Shown piece after piece: positions 18,205 to 26,005 of a stretch of 43,534 nucleotides of DNA. The stretch spans positions 1-43,534 of the forward strand of contig JBBSJP010000041.1 in assembly GCA_038257155.1 (NCBI GenBank), read 5' to 3'. The stretch's first letter is position 1, and every line of letters begins with the position of its first letter. A program made the translations under genes and the position numbers. The DNA is from JANJTY01 sp038257155. Its GTDB lineage: Bacteria; Pseudomonadota; Gammaproteobacteria; Xanthomonadales; Xanthomonadaceae. The notes below the pieces were generated by a model, which saw nothing but the letters and a program-made list of their open reading frames with translations, was not told the origin of the DNA and made no database searches.

Positions 18205-19205
18205 GAGGATTGCAGCCGCTCCAGTACGGCCTGAAAAAAAGACTCCGGAAGCTGCGCCGCGACTGGCACCCGGAAGGCATTGTCGGCCACGAGGGCTCGG
18301 CACTTGATCGCATCCTTGTCGGTCATCAACAGGCAGCGTCCACGCGCGAATTCCAGATCAGCAGGAGTATAGGTGTGATGGTCGGGGAAGGCGCGCGTTT
18401 CCGGCTGCAGTCCCTGCCCGCGCAGTGCCTCGAAGAAGCGCTGTGGATTGCCGATGCCGGCCAAGGCAACGCAGTCGGCGCTGCGGAACTCGTTCCAGGG
18501 GCGCGGTGCGGAATCACGCAACGCGAGTGGCAGGCCAAGCTCCAGGCGCATTGCCACATCACCGGCACGCTCAAGCCCGGGCCTTGCCTCGCCATTCACC
18601 ACGCGAAAATCGACCGCGCGGCCAATCGGTTCGCGCAGTGGGCCAGCGGGAAACAGGCGGCCATTGCCATAGCCGCGCTGGCCATCGACCACCTCGATCT
18701 CAAGCGTTCGAGGCAAGGCGTGATGCTGCAGGCCATCATCACTGACGATCACGTCGCAGCCTTCGGCAATCACGGCTTCTGCAGCGTGGCGCCGCGCCGC
18801 GCAGACCGCCACCGGCACGCCGCAGGCCTGGGCGATCAGCAGCGGCTCGTCGCCAACCTGGCGCGGATCCGAATCGGCCGTGGCCCAATCCAGACCGGTT
18901 CGCTTGCGGCCGTAGCCACGGCTGATCACGCCAGGCCGGTAGCCTTCCGCCCGCAGGCGTTGCACCAGGGCAATCACCAGGGGTGTCTTGCCGCTGCCGC
19001 CAGCAACCAGGTTGCCTACCACGATCACCGGCACCGCAAGCGGAGCGGCCGGCCGGCTGCTGCCGCGCACACGGCGCACCACGCTGTGCAGTGACTCCAA
19101 TGCACTGAGAAACCAGCCGGGGCGCTGACCCTCGTACCAGACGCGCAGCAGCCTGGCTTCGCTGCGCGCCTTCAGGCCACCGCCGCTGCCACCGCCTTCG
19201 GCCAT
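18201..19205 (-). CDS. lpxK: tetraacyldisaccharide 4'-kinase (334 aa)
   Basis: Phosphorylates the 4'-position of the lipid A precursor at the inner membrane. Walker A is GNLVAGGSGKT at residues 64-74. Further family motifs are VISRGYGRK, the conserved VSDDGLQHHAL, and PAGPLREP. The N-terminal region (about 15-50) contains the membrane-associated helix WYEGQRPGWFLSALESLH. Length is normal. It is followed directly by kdsB (four-base overlap) and preceded by msbA after a 279-bp gap, which is unusual because msbA and lpxK are normally tightly linked. Confidence 0.96.
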   Translation of the reverse strand: MAEGGGSGGGLKARSEARLLRVWYEGQRPGWFLSALESLHSVVRRVRGSSRPAAPLAVPVIVVGNLVAGGSGKTPLVIALVQRLRAEGYRPGVISRGYGRKRTGLDWATADSDPRQVGDEPLLIAQACGVPVAVCAARRHAAEAVIAEGCDVIVSDDGLQHHALPRTLEIEVVDGQRGYGNGRLFPAGPLREPIGRAVDFRVVNGEARPGLERAGDVAMRLELGLPLALRDSAPRPWNEFRSADCVALAGIGNPQRFFEALRGQGLQPETRAFPDHHTYTPADLEFARGRCLLMTDKDAIKCRALVADNAFRVPVAAQLPESFFQAVLERLQSS

Positions 19206-19484
19206 CGATCCTAGATTCCGCAGTTGGACGCGCCCGAGAGTGCGTCTGGCCGGCTGGCTGGCAAGGCGTGAGGAGGCGCAGGTTGGACACCTGCAACGAC
19301 GACCGAGCGAAGCGAAGGCGCAGCCGCGAAGCGGCCGACCAACGAAGCCAGGCGGCAGGACAGACGTGCTATCGGGCGTGTAGCGGCCTTCCCCAAACGG
19401 GCGAGGGGATAACTTGGTGATATTTCAATCTGCATCGTGGGTTTGCCCGAAATCTGGAGCGGTCAACTGCGGAATCTAGGATAA
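19206..19484. other. non-coding gap between msbA and lpxK
   Basis: The gap holds several GCGAAGCGAAGG/CGCGAAGCGGCC-like words around 19300-19340, but no clear promoter and no recognisable gene. A 74-codon minus-strand frame (19211-19435) has no family features and is not called. Confidence 0.4.
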
Positions 19485-21242
19485 TCAACTGCCCTGGAAC
19501 TGCATCCGGTGCAGGCGCGCGTAGAGGCCATCCTGCGCCAGCAGTTCGGCGTGGCTGCCGCGCTCGGCGACCTGGCCCTGCTCAAGCACGACGACTTGAT
19601 CGGCATGCTCGATGGTCGACAGGCGGTGCGCGATGACCAGGGTGGTGCGGCCGCGCATGATGCGCGCCAGTGCGTCCTGCACCAGGCGCTCGGATTCGGT
19701 ATCCAGTGCCGACGTGGCTTCGTCCAGGATCAGGATCGGTGCGTCCTTGAGGATGGCGCGCGCGATCGCGAGGCGCTGGCGCTGTCCTCCGGAAAGCAGC
19801 GCGCCACGATCGCCGATGCGGGTCTCGAAGCCCTGTGGCAGGCGCTCGATGAATTCCAGGGCGTTGGCCGCCCGCGCAGCCTCGACGATGCGATCCTTCG
19901 AGGCTTCGGCAAGATCACCGTAGGCGATGTTGGCCGCGACGCTGTCGTCGAACAGTGCCACTTCCTGGCTGACCACGGCAATCTGCCGACGCAGGTCGAT
20001 CAGCGAATAGTCCGCCAGCGGCCTGCCGTCGAGCAGGATCGTGCCGCTGCTGGGCTCGTAGAAACGCGGCAGCAGGCGAACCAGGGTGCTCTTGCCACTG
20101 CCCGAGCGGCCGACCAGGGCAGTCACCGTGCCAGGCGCGCAGCGTAGCGAGATGCCTTGCAGGGCAGCCTCGTCCTTGCCGGCGTACTGCAGTCGCACCT
20201 CGCGATACTCGATTTCACCGACCGCGCGTCCAATCGGCAAGCCACCGCTGTCGTTCTCCTCGGCGGTATCGAGAATCTCGAACAGGCTGGCTGCCGCTGC
20301 CACACCGCGTTGCACCTGCGACTGCACGCTGGTGAAACGCTTCAGTGACGGCAGCATGGCCAGCATCGCGGTCATCACCACCATGAACTGGCCGGCCGAC
20401 ATGTCGTCGTTGACCGCCTGGCGCGCCGCCAGCGCCACCACCACAGCCAGTGCCGACGCGGCCAGGATCTGTACGGTCGCGGTGCTCACCGCGCGGGTCG
20501 CGGCGACCTTGGTCTGCAGACTGCGCACGCGCCGGCTGATCTGCTCGAAGCGCGCCCGCTCGCGCGGTTCGCCGCCATAAACCTTGACCATCTGCTGCGC
20601 GGAGACCGCCTGTTCGGCATGATGCGTGGCGTTGCCGATGCCGCCCTGGATCTCGCGGTTGATGCGCCGGTAGCGGCGGCTGACGATGCTGACGATGCCA
20701 CCGATCAGCGGCGCCAGCACCAGCATCGACAGGGTCAGCATCGGGCTCTTGATCAGCATCACGATCAACAGGCCGAGAATGGTGAGGCTGTCGGTGACCA
20801 GCACCTTCACGGCTTCAGCGCTGGCCTGGTAGACCTGCTCGGCGTTGTAGGACAGGCGCGTCACCAGGGCGGCCGAGGGATGTTTGTCGAAGAAGGTACT
20901 GGGCAGGCGCAGATAGCGCGAGAAGACCTGCTGGCGCAGCCCCATCACGACGCTCTGTCCGACCCGCGCGGTGCCCACATCGGCCATGAAAACGGCCGCG
21001 CCCCGCACCACGAAGACCATGATGATGGCCCAGGGCATCCAGGCGATGATGTCGGGGTCGCGGTCAACGAAGGTGCCGTCGATCATGGGTTCCATCAGCA
21101 GGGTGAAGCCGGCCGCAGCGGCCGCTTCCAGTGCCATGCCAAGCACCGCGATGACGGCGATATGCCAGTGGCTGCCGGTGTAGCCAAGCAGTCGTCGATA
21201 GGTCGGCCAGGCCGCCGGCAAGGCGACAGTCTGCGGACTCAC
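19485..21242 (-). CDS. msbA: lipid A export ABC transporter MsbA (585 aa)
   Basis: Flips lipid A-core across the inner membrane. A six-helix exporter membrane domain covers about residues 20-315 and the ATPase domain about 340-580. Walker A is GRSGSGKST (378-386), the signature LSGGQ (483-487), Walker B ILILDEATSALD, and a switch His in VIAHRLST. The start is GTG 21242, which overlaps the exbD stop (GTGA), so translation is coupled. The gene order exbB-exbD-msbA-lpxK-kdsB supports the lipid A role over other exporters. Confidence 0.95.
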   Translation of the reverse strand: MSPQTVALPAAWPTYRRLLGYTGSHWHIAVIAVLGMALEAAAAAGFTLLMEPMIDGTFVDRDPDIIAWMPWAIIMVFVVRGAAVFMADVGTARVGQSVVMGLRQQVFSRYLRLPSTFFDKHPSAALVTRLSYNAEQVYQASAEAVKVLVTDSLTILGLLIVMLIKSPMLTLSMLVLAPLIGGIVSIVSRRYRRINREIQGGIGNATHHAEQAVSAQQMVKVYGGEPRERARFEQISRRVRSLQTKVAATRAVSTATVQILAASALAVVVALAARQAVNDDMSAGQFMVVMTAMLAMLPSLKRFTSVQSQVQRGVAAAASLFEILDTAEENDSGGLPIGRAVGEIEYREVRLQYAGKDEAALQGISLRCAPGTVTALVGRSGSGKSTLVRLLPRFYEPSSGTILLDGRPLADYSLIDLRRQIAVVSQEVALFDDSVAANIAYGDLAEASKDRIVEAARAANALEFIERLPQGFETRIGDRGALLSGGQRQRLAIARAILKDAPILILDEATSALDTESERLVQDALARIMRGRTTLVIAHRLSTIEHADQVVVLEQGQVAERGSHAELLAQDGLYARLHRMQFQGS

Positions 21243-21667
21243 TTTGGCTCGTCCGCCGCCGCAGCCGTGGCAATCGAGATGCGGCTGAAGCCGGCCTTGC
21301 CAATGGCATCCAGTGCGGTGATCACCGACTGGTGCGAGGCGCGGGCATCGCCGCGCAGGATCACCTGGCGATCCCTGTTCTCGCCCGCCGTCGCTTCGAT
21401 CGCAGCGCGCAATGAATCACTGTCGCGCTTGAGCACTTCGTTGGAGCCGACAAAGTAGCGACCATCGCCATCCACGACCACGATCAGTGGATCCTGAGGC
21501 GCCGCCTGCAGACTGCGGGTAGCTTCCGGCAGCTCCAGCTTCAGCGCGCTGCGCTCGTCGAAGGTGGTGGTGATCACAAAGAAGATGATCAAGGTAAATA
21601 CCACGTCGATCAGCGAAGTCAGGCTGATCTCCGGCGCTTCGCGCAGGCGGGAGGCGCCAAAATTCAT
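21239..21667 (-). CDS. exbD: ExbD/TolR-type biopolymer transport protein (142 aa)
   Basis: Single-span inner-membrane partner of ExbB that transmits proton-motive force to TonB-like proteins. A membrane helix lies at residues 18-38 (SLIDVVFTLIIFFVITTTF) with the conserved proton-carrying Asp (SLIDVVF). The periplasmic domain has the usual VVVDGDGRYFVG and VILRGDARASHQ strands. The ATG at 21667 overlaps the exbB stop by four bases; a longer frame to 21820 reads through exbB and is rejected. In this setting it is more often linked to the LPS genes than to an iron operon, so TonB dependence is not certain. Confidence 0.93.
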   Translation of the reverse strand: MNFGASRLREAPEISLTSLIDVVFTLIIFFVITTTFDERSALKLELPEATRSLQAAPQDPLIVVVDGDGRYFVGSNEVLKRDSDSLRAAIEATAGENRDRQVILRGDARASHQSVITALDAIGKAGFSRISIATAAAADEPK

Positions 21668-22305
21668 GCGGCGCTGCTCCTCCGTCGCGGCGCCGGCTTG
21701 TGTTCCTGCTGGTCGATGGTATCGAGCAACATCATCGCCTCGCGCTCCATTTCCAGCACGTACTCGCCCACCAGGCCGCTGAAATAGCGGTAGAACATCA
21801 GGGCGGGAATCGCCACGCACAAACCTGCCGCAGTGGTGACCAGGGCTTCACCGATACCTCCGGCCAGGCGGCTGGCATCACCCACGCCATGGGTGAGGAT
21901 GCCGAGAAACATGCGGATCATGCCGAACACGGTGCCCAACAGGCCCAGCAGCGGCGTGATGCCGGCGATCGTGCCCAGCGTATTGAGGAAGCGCTCCATG
22001 CGGTGCAATACCTGCCGGCCGACGCCCTCGACCCGCTCGCGGATCTGTTCGCGCGGCCGATCGCGGATTTCCAGCGCCGAGGCCAGAATCTCGCCGAGCG
22101 GCGAATTGCCACGCAGGGTTTCGATGTGGGCCGGATCCAGCACATGCTGCTTGGCCCAGTCGCGCACTTCCTGACCAAGGGAGGGAGGCAACACCTCGCG
22201 CCGTCGCAGGCTCCAGAACCGCTCGATGATGATGCCAACCGCCAGTCCCGAACACACCAGGATCGGCCACATCACCCAACCACCCGCCAAAAATAGTTCC
22301 AGCAC
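21664..22305 (-). CDS. exbB: ExbB/TolQ/MotA-family proton channel (213 aa)
   Basis: Three membrane helices: about residues 8-27 (MWPILVCSGLAVGIIIERFW), 120-145 (GTIAGITPLLGLLGTVFGMI) and 160-185 (EALVTTAAGLCVAIPALMF), matching ExbB/TolQ topology. The family signature GLLGTVFGM...FL and the TAAGL block are complete. GTG 22305 is chosen because GGAG lies 11 bases upstream; GTG 22317 is an alternative, and the open frame reaches 22428 without support. It heads the exbB-exbD-msbA string after a 394-bp non-coding stretch with repeats, so a promoter likely lies in that stretch. Confidence 0.9.
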   Translation of the reverse strand: MLELFLAGGWVMWPILVCSGLAVGIIIERFWSLRRREVLPPSLGQEVRDWAKQHVLDPAHIETLRGNSPLGEILASALEIRDRPREQIRERVEGVGRQVLHRMERFLNTLGTIAGITPLLGLLGTVFGMIRMFLGILTHGVGDASRLAGGIGEALVTTAAGLCVAIPALMFYRYFSGLVGEYVLEMEREAMMLLDTIDQQEHKPAPRRRSSAA

Positions 22306-22420
22306 GCTAGCTGCCACTCCATGCGTCAAAGGCCAAGGGGATGATACCGCGTCGACCAGCGCTGTCGGCGCAGGGCAGGTGCTGGCGAGCGTGCCGCCGG
22401 GCCTCAACCGTTCATGCAAC

Positions 22421-22618
22421 GGACACAACGCTTCCCCTCTCGCGCTCGCGGGAGAGGGTGGGCCGAAGGCTCAGGTGAGGTGCTCCTGCCCAGCGCCAAC
22501 ATCAAATGCCCCTCTTCTCTAGGGCCGGCTACGGACACAACGCTTTCCCCTCTCCCGCACGCGGGAGAGGGTGGGCCGAAGGCTCGGGTGAGGAGCTCCT
22601 GCCCAGCCCCAGCATCAA
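22421..22618. repeat. two 85-bp direct repeats with hairpin cores
   Basis: Copies at 22421-22505 and 22533-22618 are about 90 percent identical with a period of 112 bp. Each holds the inverted pair CCTCTC...GAGAGG; in the second copy CCCTCTCCCGC pairs with GCGGGAGAGGG over 11 bases around a 2-base loop. Then comes GGTGGGCCGAAGGCTC. This is a widespread proteobacterial intergenic repeat type. Together they occupy the 394-bp gap between comEC and exbB (22306-22699); nothing else is visible there. They could act as weak terminators or messenger-stabilising hairpins. Confidence 0.7.
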
Positions 22619-22699
22619 TTGTCCACTTCCCAACTTAGCCAAGCCGCTGCGACTGCAGCTGCAAAGGGGCTCGTCGTTCCCACCTCGAGGTGGATGAAA

Positions 22700-25021
22700 T
22701 CAAGGCTCGTGCCAGAACCGCCGGTGCGTCTCGCGCCGCCCTTCCACGCGATCACTTTCGTCAAGCCGCAGACTCAGCGCTCCGCTCTCGGCCGTGCTGA
22801 GCAGCCTGATGCCGCGCTGCCGATAGCGCTCAACGACCTCGGCATGCGGATGCCCGAAGCGGCTGCCATGCGCTACGGCAACCAGCGCCAGGCGCGGCGA
22901 GACGGCATCGATGAATGCCTCGCTGGACGAGCTTCTACTGCCGTGGTGCGGCACCAGCAGCCAGTCAACATCAAGCTCGTCAGCGGCATCGCGCAGCAGG
23001 CGCTGCTCGACCACCTCCGAAATGTCGCCGGACAGCAGGATGCTGGTGCTGGCGGTGTCAATGCGCAGCACGCAGCTGGAATCGTTGCCCAGGTACGGAA
23101 AGTGTGGGGACGGATGCAGAAAGACAAAGCGCACCTCATCCCATTGCCATGCGAGGCCCGCTTCGCAGAGCGCGTGCGAACCTGGCTGCCAGCCATTCGG
23201 CGCATAACTCAGAGTGGGAGCCAGCGCGCGTTGCACAGCAGCGGCACCGCCGGCGTGGTCGTTGTCGCCGTGACTGATGACGAAGGCATCGAGTCGTTTC
23301 ACACCTAGGCCGCGCAGGGCCGGAACCACCGCCGATTCGCCCATGTCGAGGCCGCCCGCGTAAGACGGTCCGGCGTCATAGAGCAGCGCGTGCTCGGCAG
23401 TTCGCACCAGCAGGGAAAGCCCCTGCCCGACATCGAACAACCAGATCTCGGCTTCGCCCCGCTTCAATGCCTGTTGCGCCGGCCACAGCAAGGGCAGAAA
23501 CAACAGCAGTGCGAGGGACTTGCCGGGCACGGCGCGCGGCAACAGCAGCCAGAAGGCGCCGCCGAAGGCCAGCAGGATGGCGGGCAGGCTGGCTTCCGGC
23601 AGCCAGACCAGGGCGCCCTCCAGCGATGCGGCGCGGTCCATCCAGGGCATGCAGATGTCCATTGTCCAGGCTGCCAGCGCGCCAGGCAGGCCCGCAGCTG
23701 GCACGCCGATGGCAACACCGGCGAGGCTGAGCAGCGACAGCGGCACAACCACCAGGCTGATCAGCGGAATACCAATCAGATTGGCGATGGGGCCGATCAC
23801 CGAGGCCTGACCGAAGAACCAGATGGTCAAGGGCAGCAGACCGATGGCAGCCACCAACTGCGCGGTCAGCAACACACGCCATGGCGGAGCACCCGAACCG
23901 CGCGGCAGGCACCACAGCAGCCAGGCCACACCCAAAAAGCTCAACCAGAAGCCCGGCGCCAGCAGCGAAAGCGGATCGAAAAGCAGCAGGACGATCAGCG
24001 CCAGTGCCAGGGACTGCCCGGGCGAACCCGGACGTCGCAACAGCCTTGCCGACAGCACCGCAGCCACCATCAGCAGGGCGCGCAGGGTCGGGAGGGAAAA
24101 GCCGGCCGCGGCGGCGTAGCTCGTCGCTGCCAGCAATGCCATCAGCGCTGCGCCCTGCGGGCGTGGCAAGTACAGACCGATGCGCGGCCAGGCACGGTAG
24201 AACAGTCCTGCCAGCAGGGCGGCAAAACCGGCCACCACACCGATGTGATAGCCGGAGATGGCCAGCAGATGCGTCAGGCCGGTGGCACGCAACACTTCCC
24301 AGTCGCGCTCGCCGAGCCCGCGCGTATCACCCAGCGCCAATGCCTGGACAAAACGCACGCCCGGCGCGGAAATGGACGCCGCGAGTGCATCCGAACGCTG
24401 CATCCGCCAACCGTCCAGACCCGCTTCGACTCGCAGTGGTTCTTCTGCCAGCGCCCGTCGCACGTAGCCGGTGGCGGCGATACGTCGCTCCAGTGCGCGC
24501 CGCTCGAAGTCATGGCCAGCCGGGTTCAGCACGCCGCGCGGGCGTCTCAGCCGCACCTCCAGGGGCCATACCTGGCCCGGCCTCAGCGCCTGCGCGGGGC
24601 CAAACCAGCTCAAGCGCAGCCGCGTTCCCGCCAGCGCGGACGCCTCGGCCTCGCCTGATTGCACCTCGAACAGGAAACGCTGCTGGCGCTCACCTGACTC
24701 GGGCAGCCCTATCACCCTGCCTTCGACGCGCAAGTCTTCGCCGACCAGGGCATCAGGAAGCCGGTCGGCCAGCACCCACGCGGCGGTCAGCAGCAGCCAG
24801 CCAGCGCCGAACAGCGCTGCACCCAACAGACGCAGTGGCCCGCTTCGTGCGAACCAGAGCAGCCCGCCGAGCGCTACGCCAGCTGCAAGCAATCGAGAGT
24901 CCGGCAGCGCTTCCAGACGCAGAACCAGCAGCGCCCCCAGCAGAAGACTCAGCGCAGCAGCCGGGCCCAAGGGCGCAAATCGAACGCGAGCTGTGGTGTG
25001 CTGGAATGCCGCAGCCAGCAT
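22700..25021 (-). CDS. comEC: competence protein ComEC/Rec2 (773 aa)
   Basis: Inner-membrane channel that moves single-stranded DNA into the cytoplasm in natural transformation. An N-terminal DUF4131 region (about 1-190) precedes the Competence domain with many helices, including the family motif THLLAISGYHIGVVAG, GFSLPTLRALLM and the FWLSFLGVAW block. The C-terminal metallo-beta-lactamase-like domain (from about 520) has VGQGLSLLV, ISHGDNDHAGG, LLSGDISEVVEQRLL and LLVPHHGSRSSSS. All metal ligands look intact, so it is probably functional. The ATG at 25021 overlaps the stop of the DUF4105 gene by one base. DNA uptake by this route would supply the integron with new cassettes, an inference from context. 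Confidence 0.96.
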   Translation of the reverse strand: MLAAAFQHTTARVRFAPLGPAAALSLLLGALLVLRLEALPDSRLLAAGVALGGLLWFARSGPLRLLGAALFGAGWLLLTAAWVLADRLPDALVGEDLRVEGRVIGLPESGERQQRFLFEVQSGEAEASALAGTRLRLSWFGPAQALRPGQVWPLEVRLRRPRGVLNPAGHDFERRALERRIAATGYVRRALAEEPLRVEAGLDGWRMQRSDALAASISAPGVRFVQALALGDTRGLGERDWEVLRATGLTHLLAISGYHIGVVAGFAALLAGLFYRAWPRIGLYLPRPQGAALMALLAATSYAAAAGFSLPTLRALLMVAAVLSARLLRRPGSPGQSLALALIVLLLFDPLSLLAPGFWLSFLGVAWLLWCLPRGSGAPPWRVLLTAQLVAAIGLLPLTIWFFGQASVIGPIANLIGIPLISLVVVPLSLLSLAGVAIGVPAAGLPGALAAWTMDICMPWMDRAASLEGALVWLPEASLPAILLAFGGAFWLLLPRAVPGKSLALLLFLPLLWPAQQALKRGEAEIWLFDVGQGLSLLVRTAEHALLYDAGPSYAGGLDMGESAVVPALRGLGVKRLDAFVISHGDNDHAGGAAAVQRALAPTLSYAPNGWQPGSHALCEAGLAWQWDEVRFVFLHPSPHFPYLGNDSSCVLRIDTASTSILLSGDISEVVEQRLLRDAADELDVDWLLVPHHGSRSSSSEAFIDAVSPRLALVAVAHGSRFGHPHAEVVERYRQRGIRLLSTAESGALSLRLDESDRVEGRRETHRRFWHEP

Positions 25022-25902
25022 TACCTGATTGCCGCTGGCTCGATGGAGGCACCGTGCCGGAATCGCGCACGGATGCCTGCCGAGAAGTCCGCACTATCGG
25101 CATGCAGCCGGGCCAGATCGTTGATCTTGTGTGCCGCGCGGAACGACTCGCGCGGCAGATCGGTATCGATCAGACCAAGCTCGAACGCCAGGTCATCGGC
25201 ATAGCCCGGCAGCATCGTCTTGTAACTGAAGGGCACCCGCCCCGGCGCAATCAGCTCGATGTGGTCGACGATATTGCTGGTGCAGGTACTGGTGAGCGTG
25301 TTGTAGAACTCCGGCTGCATGACCAACGCATTGGCGCGCTCCAGCATCGACAACAAAAGGGCTTGGCGACCCTCGGCCGTGGTGCGGATCGGATATAGGT
25401 ACACATCGTCCTGGCGATGATTGGCGCGCAGACCAATCAGGTCGCGCTCGTCGCCAAGGACGTAGATCAGTTCGTACTGACGCAGCAAACCCAGGAGAGG
25501 TGAAAACGATTCGCCGCGCTCCTTGCGCAACTCCACCGAGATCGCCAGGAACTGCCCGTCGGCAAAGCCGAAGCTGAGCAAGGTGTGCGCGGGGCCACGC
25601 CAGTCGGCGAAAGGCTCGACCATGAACCAGACCGACACCAGCTGTCGCAGGTCATAGCTGCGCGTCTCCCAGTGCACGTCGAAATCGCTGGTCGAGCGAT
25701 ACACGGCATTGCGCAGATTGCTGATGCGTAGCGCATCGCCGTCGAGCACAGCGCTGGCCAATCGTGCTTGATCCTCAGCCCAGTCCCGCTGATTTGAGGG
25801 ACGCAGCGGCAGAACCAGCAGCATCAGCGCCAGCGCGACGAGCAGCACGACAGCGACCAAAGCAGTCAGCCAGCGGCGCAGGCGGGAAAGTGGCTTGGTC
25901 AT
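25021..25902 (-). CDS. DUF4105 membrane-anchored protein (293 aa)
   Basis: An N-terminal membrane anchor covers residues 10-33 (WLTALVAVVLLVALALMLLV), with basic residues before it, so the rest should be periplasmic. The body matches the DUF4105 (Lnb-like N-terminal) pattern: RNAVYRS, DFDVHWETRSYDL near the start, GPAHTLLSFGFADGQFLAISVELRKER, and the NTLTSTCTSNIVDHI block. This family includes the periplasmic part of proteins with cysteine-protease-like folds; the Cys of the STCTSN block and a His of GPAHT are candidate catalytic residues. It is the first gene of the string leading into comEC. Substrate unknown. Confidence 0.82.
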   Translation of the reverse strand: MTKPLSRLRRWLTALVAVVLLVALALMLLVLPLRPSNQRDWAEDQARLASAVLDGDALRISNLRNAVYRSTSDFDVHWETRSYDLRQLVSVWFMVEPFADWRGPAHTLLSFGFADGQFLAISVELRKERGESFSPLLGLLRQYELIYVLGDERDLIGLRANHRQDDVYLYPIRTTAEGRQALLLSMLERANALVMQPEFYNTLTSTCTSNIVDHIELIAPGRVPFSYKTMLPGYADDLAFELGLIDTDLPRESFRAAHKINDLARLHADSADFSAGIRARFRHGASIEPAAIR

Positions 25903-26005
25903 GCGTCCAATGCTAACCCGGACTTTTCAAAAGGTCGCGGGAACAACCCAGCGCGCGGCGCCGCCTGGCGAAGGGCGGCCACCACGTGCCTGGCCCCGGT
26001 TGTCC

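Noticed and set aside
19211..19435. 74-codon frame between msbA and lpxK
   Set aside because: No ribosome site, no conserved features, and composition of intergenic repeats.
23390..25398. Long plus-strand frames (422 and 505 codons)
   Set aside because: They are antisense to comEC and the DUF4105 gene and have low-complexity Arg/Pro/Gln-rich products.
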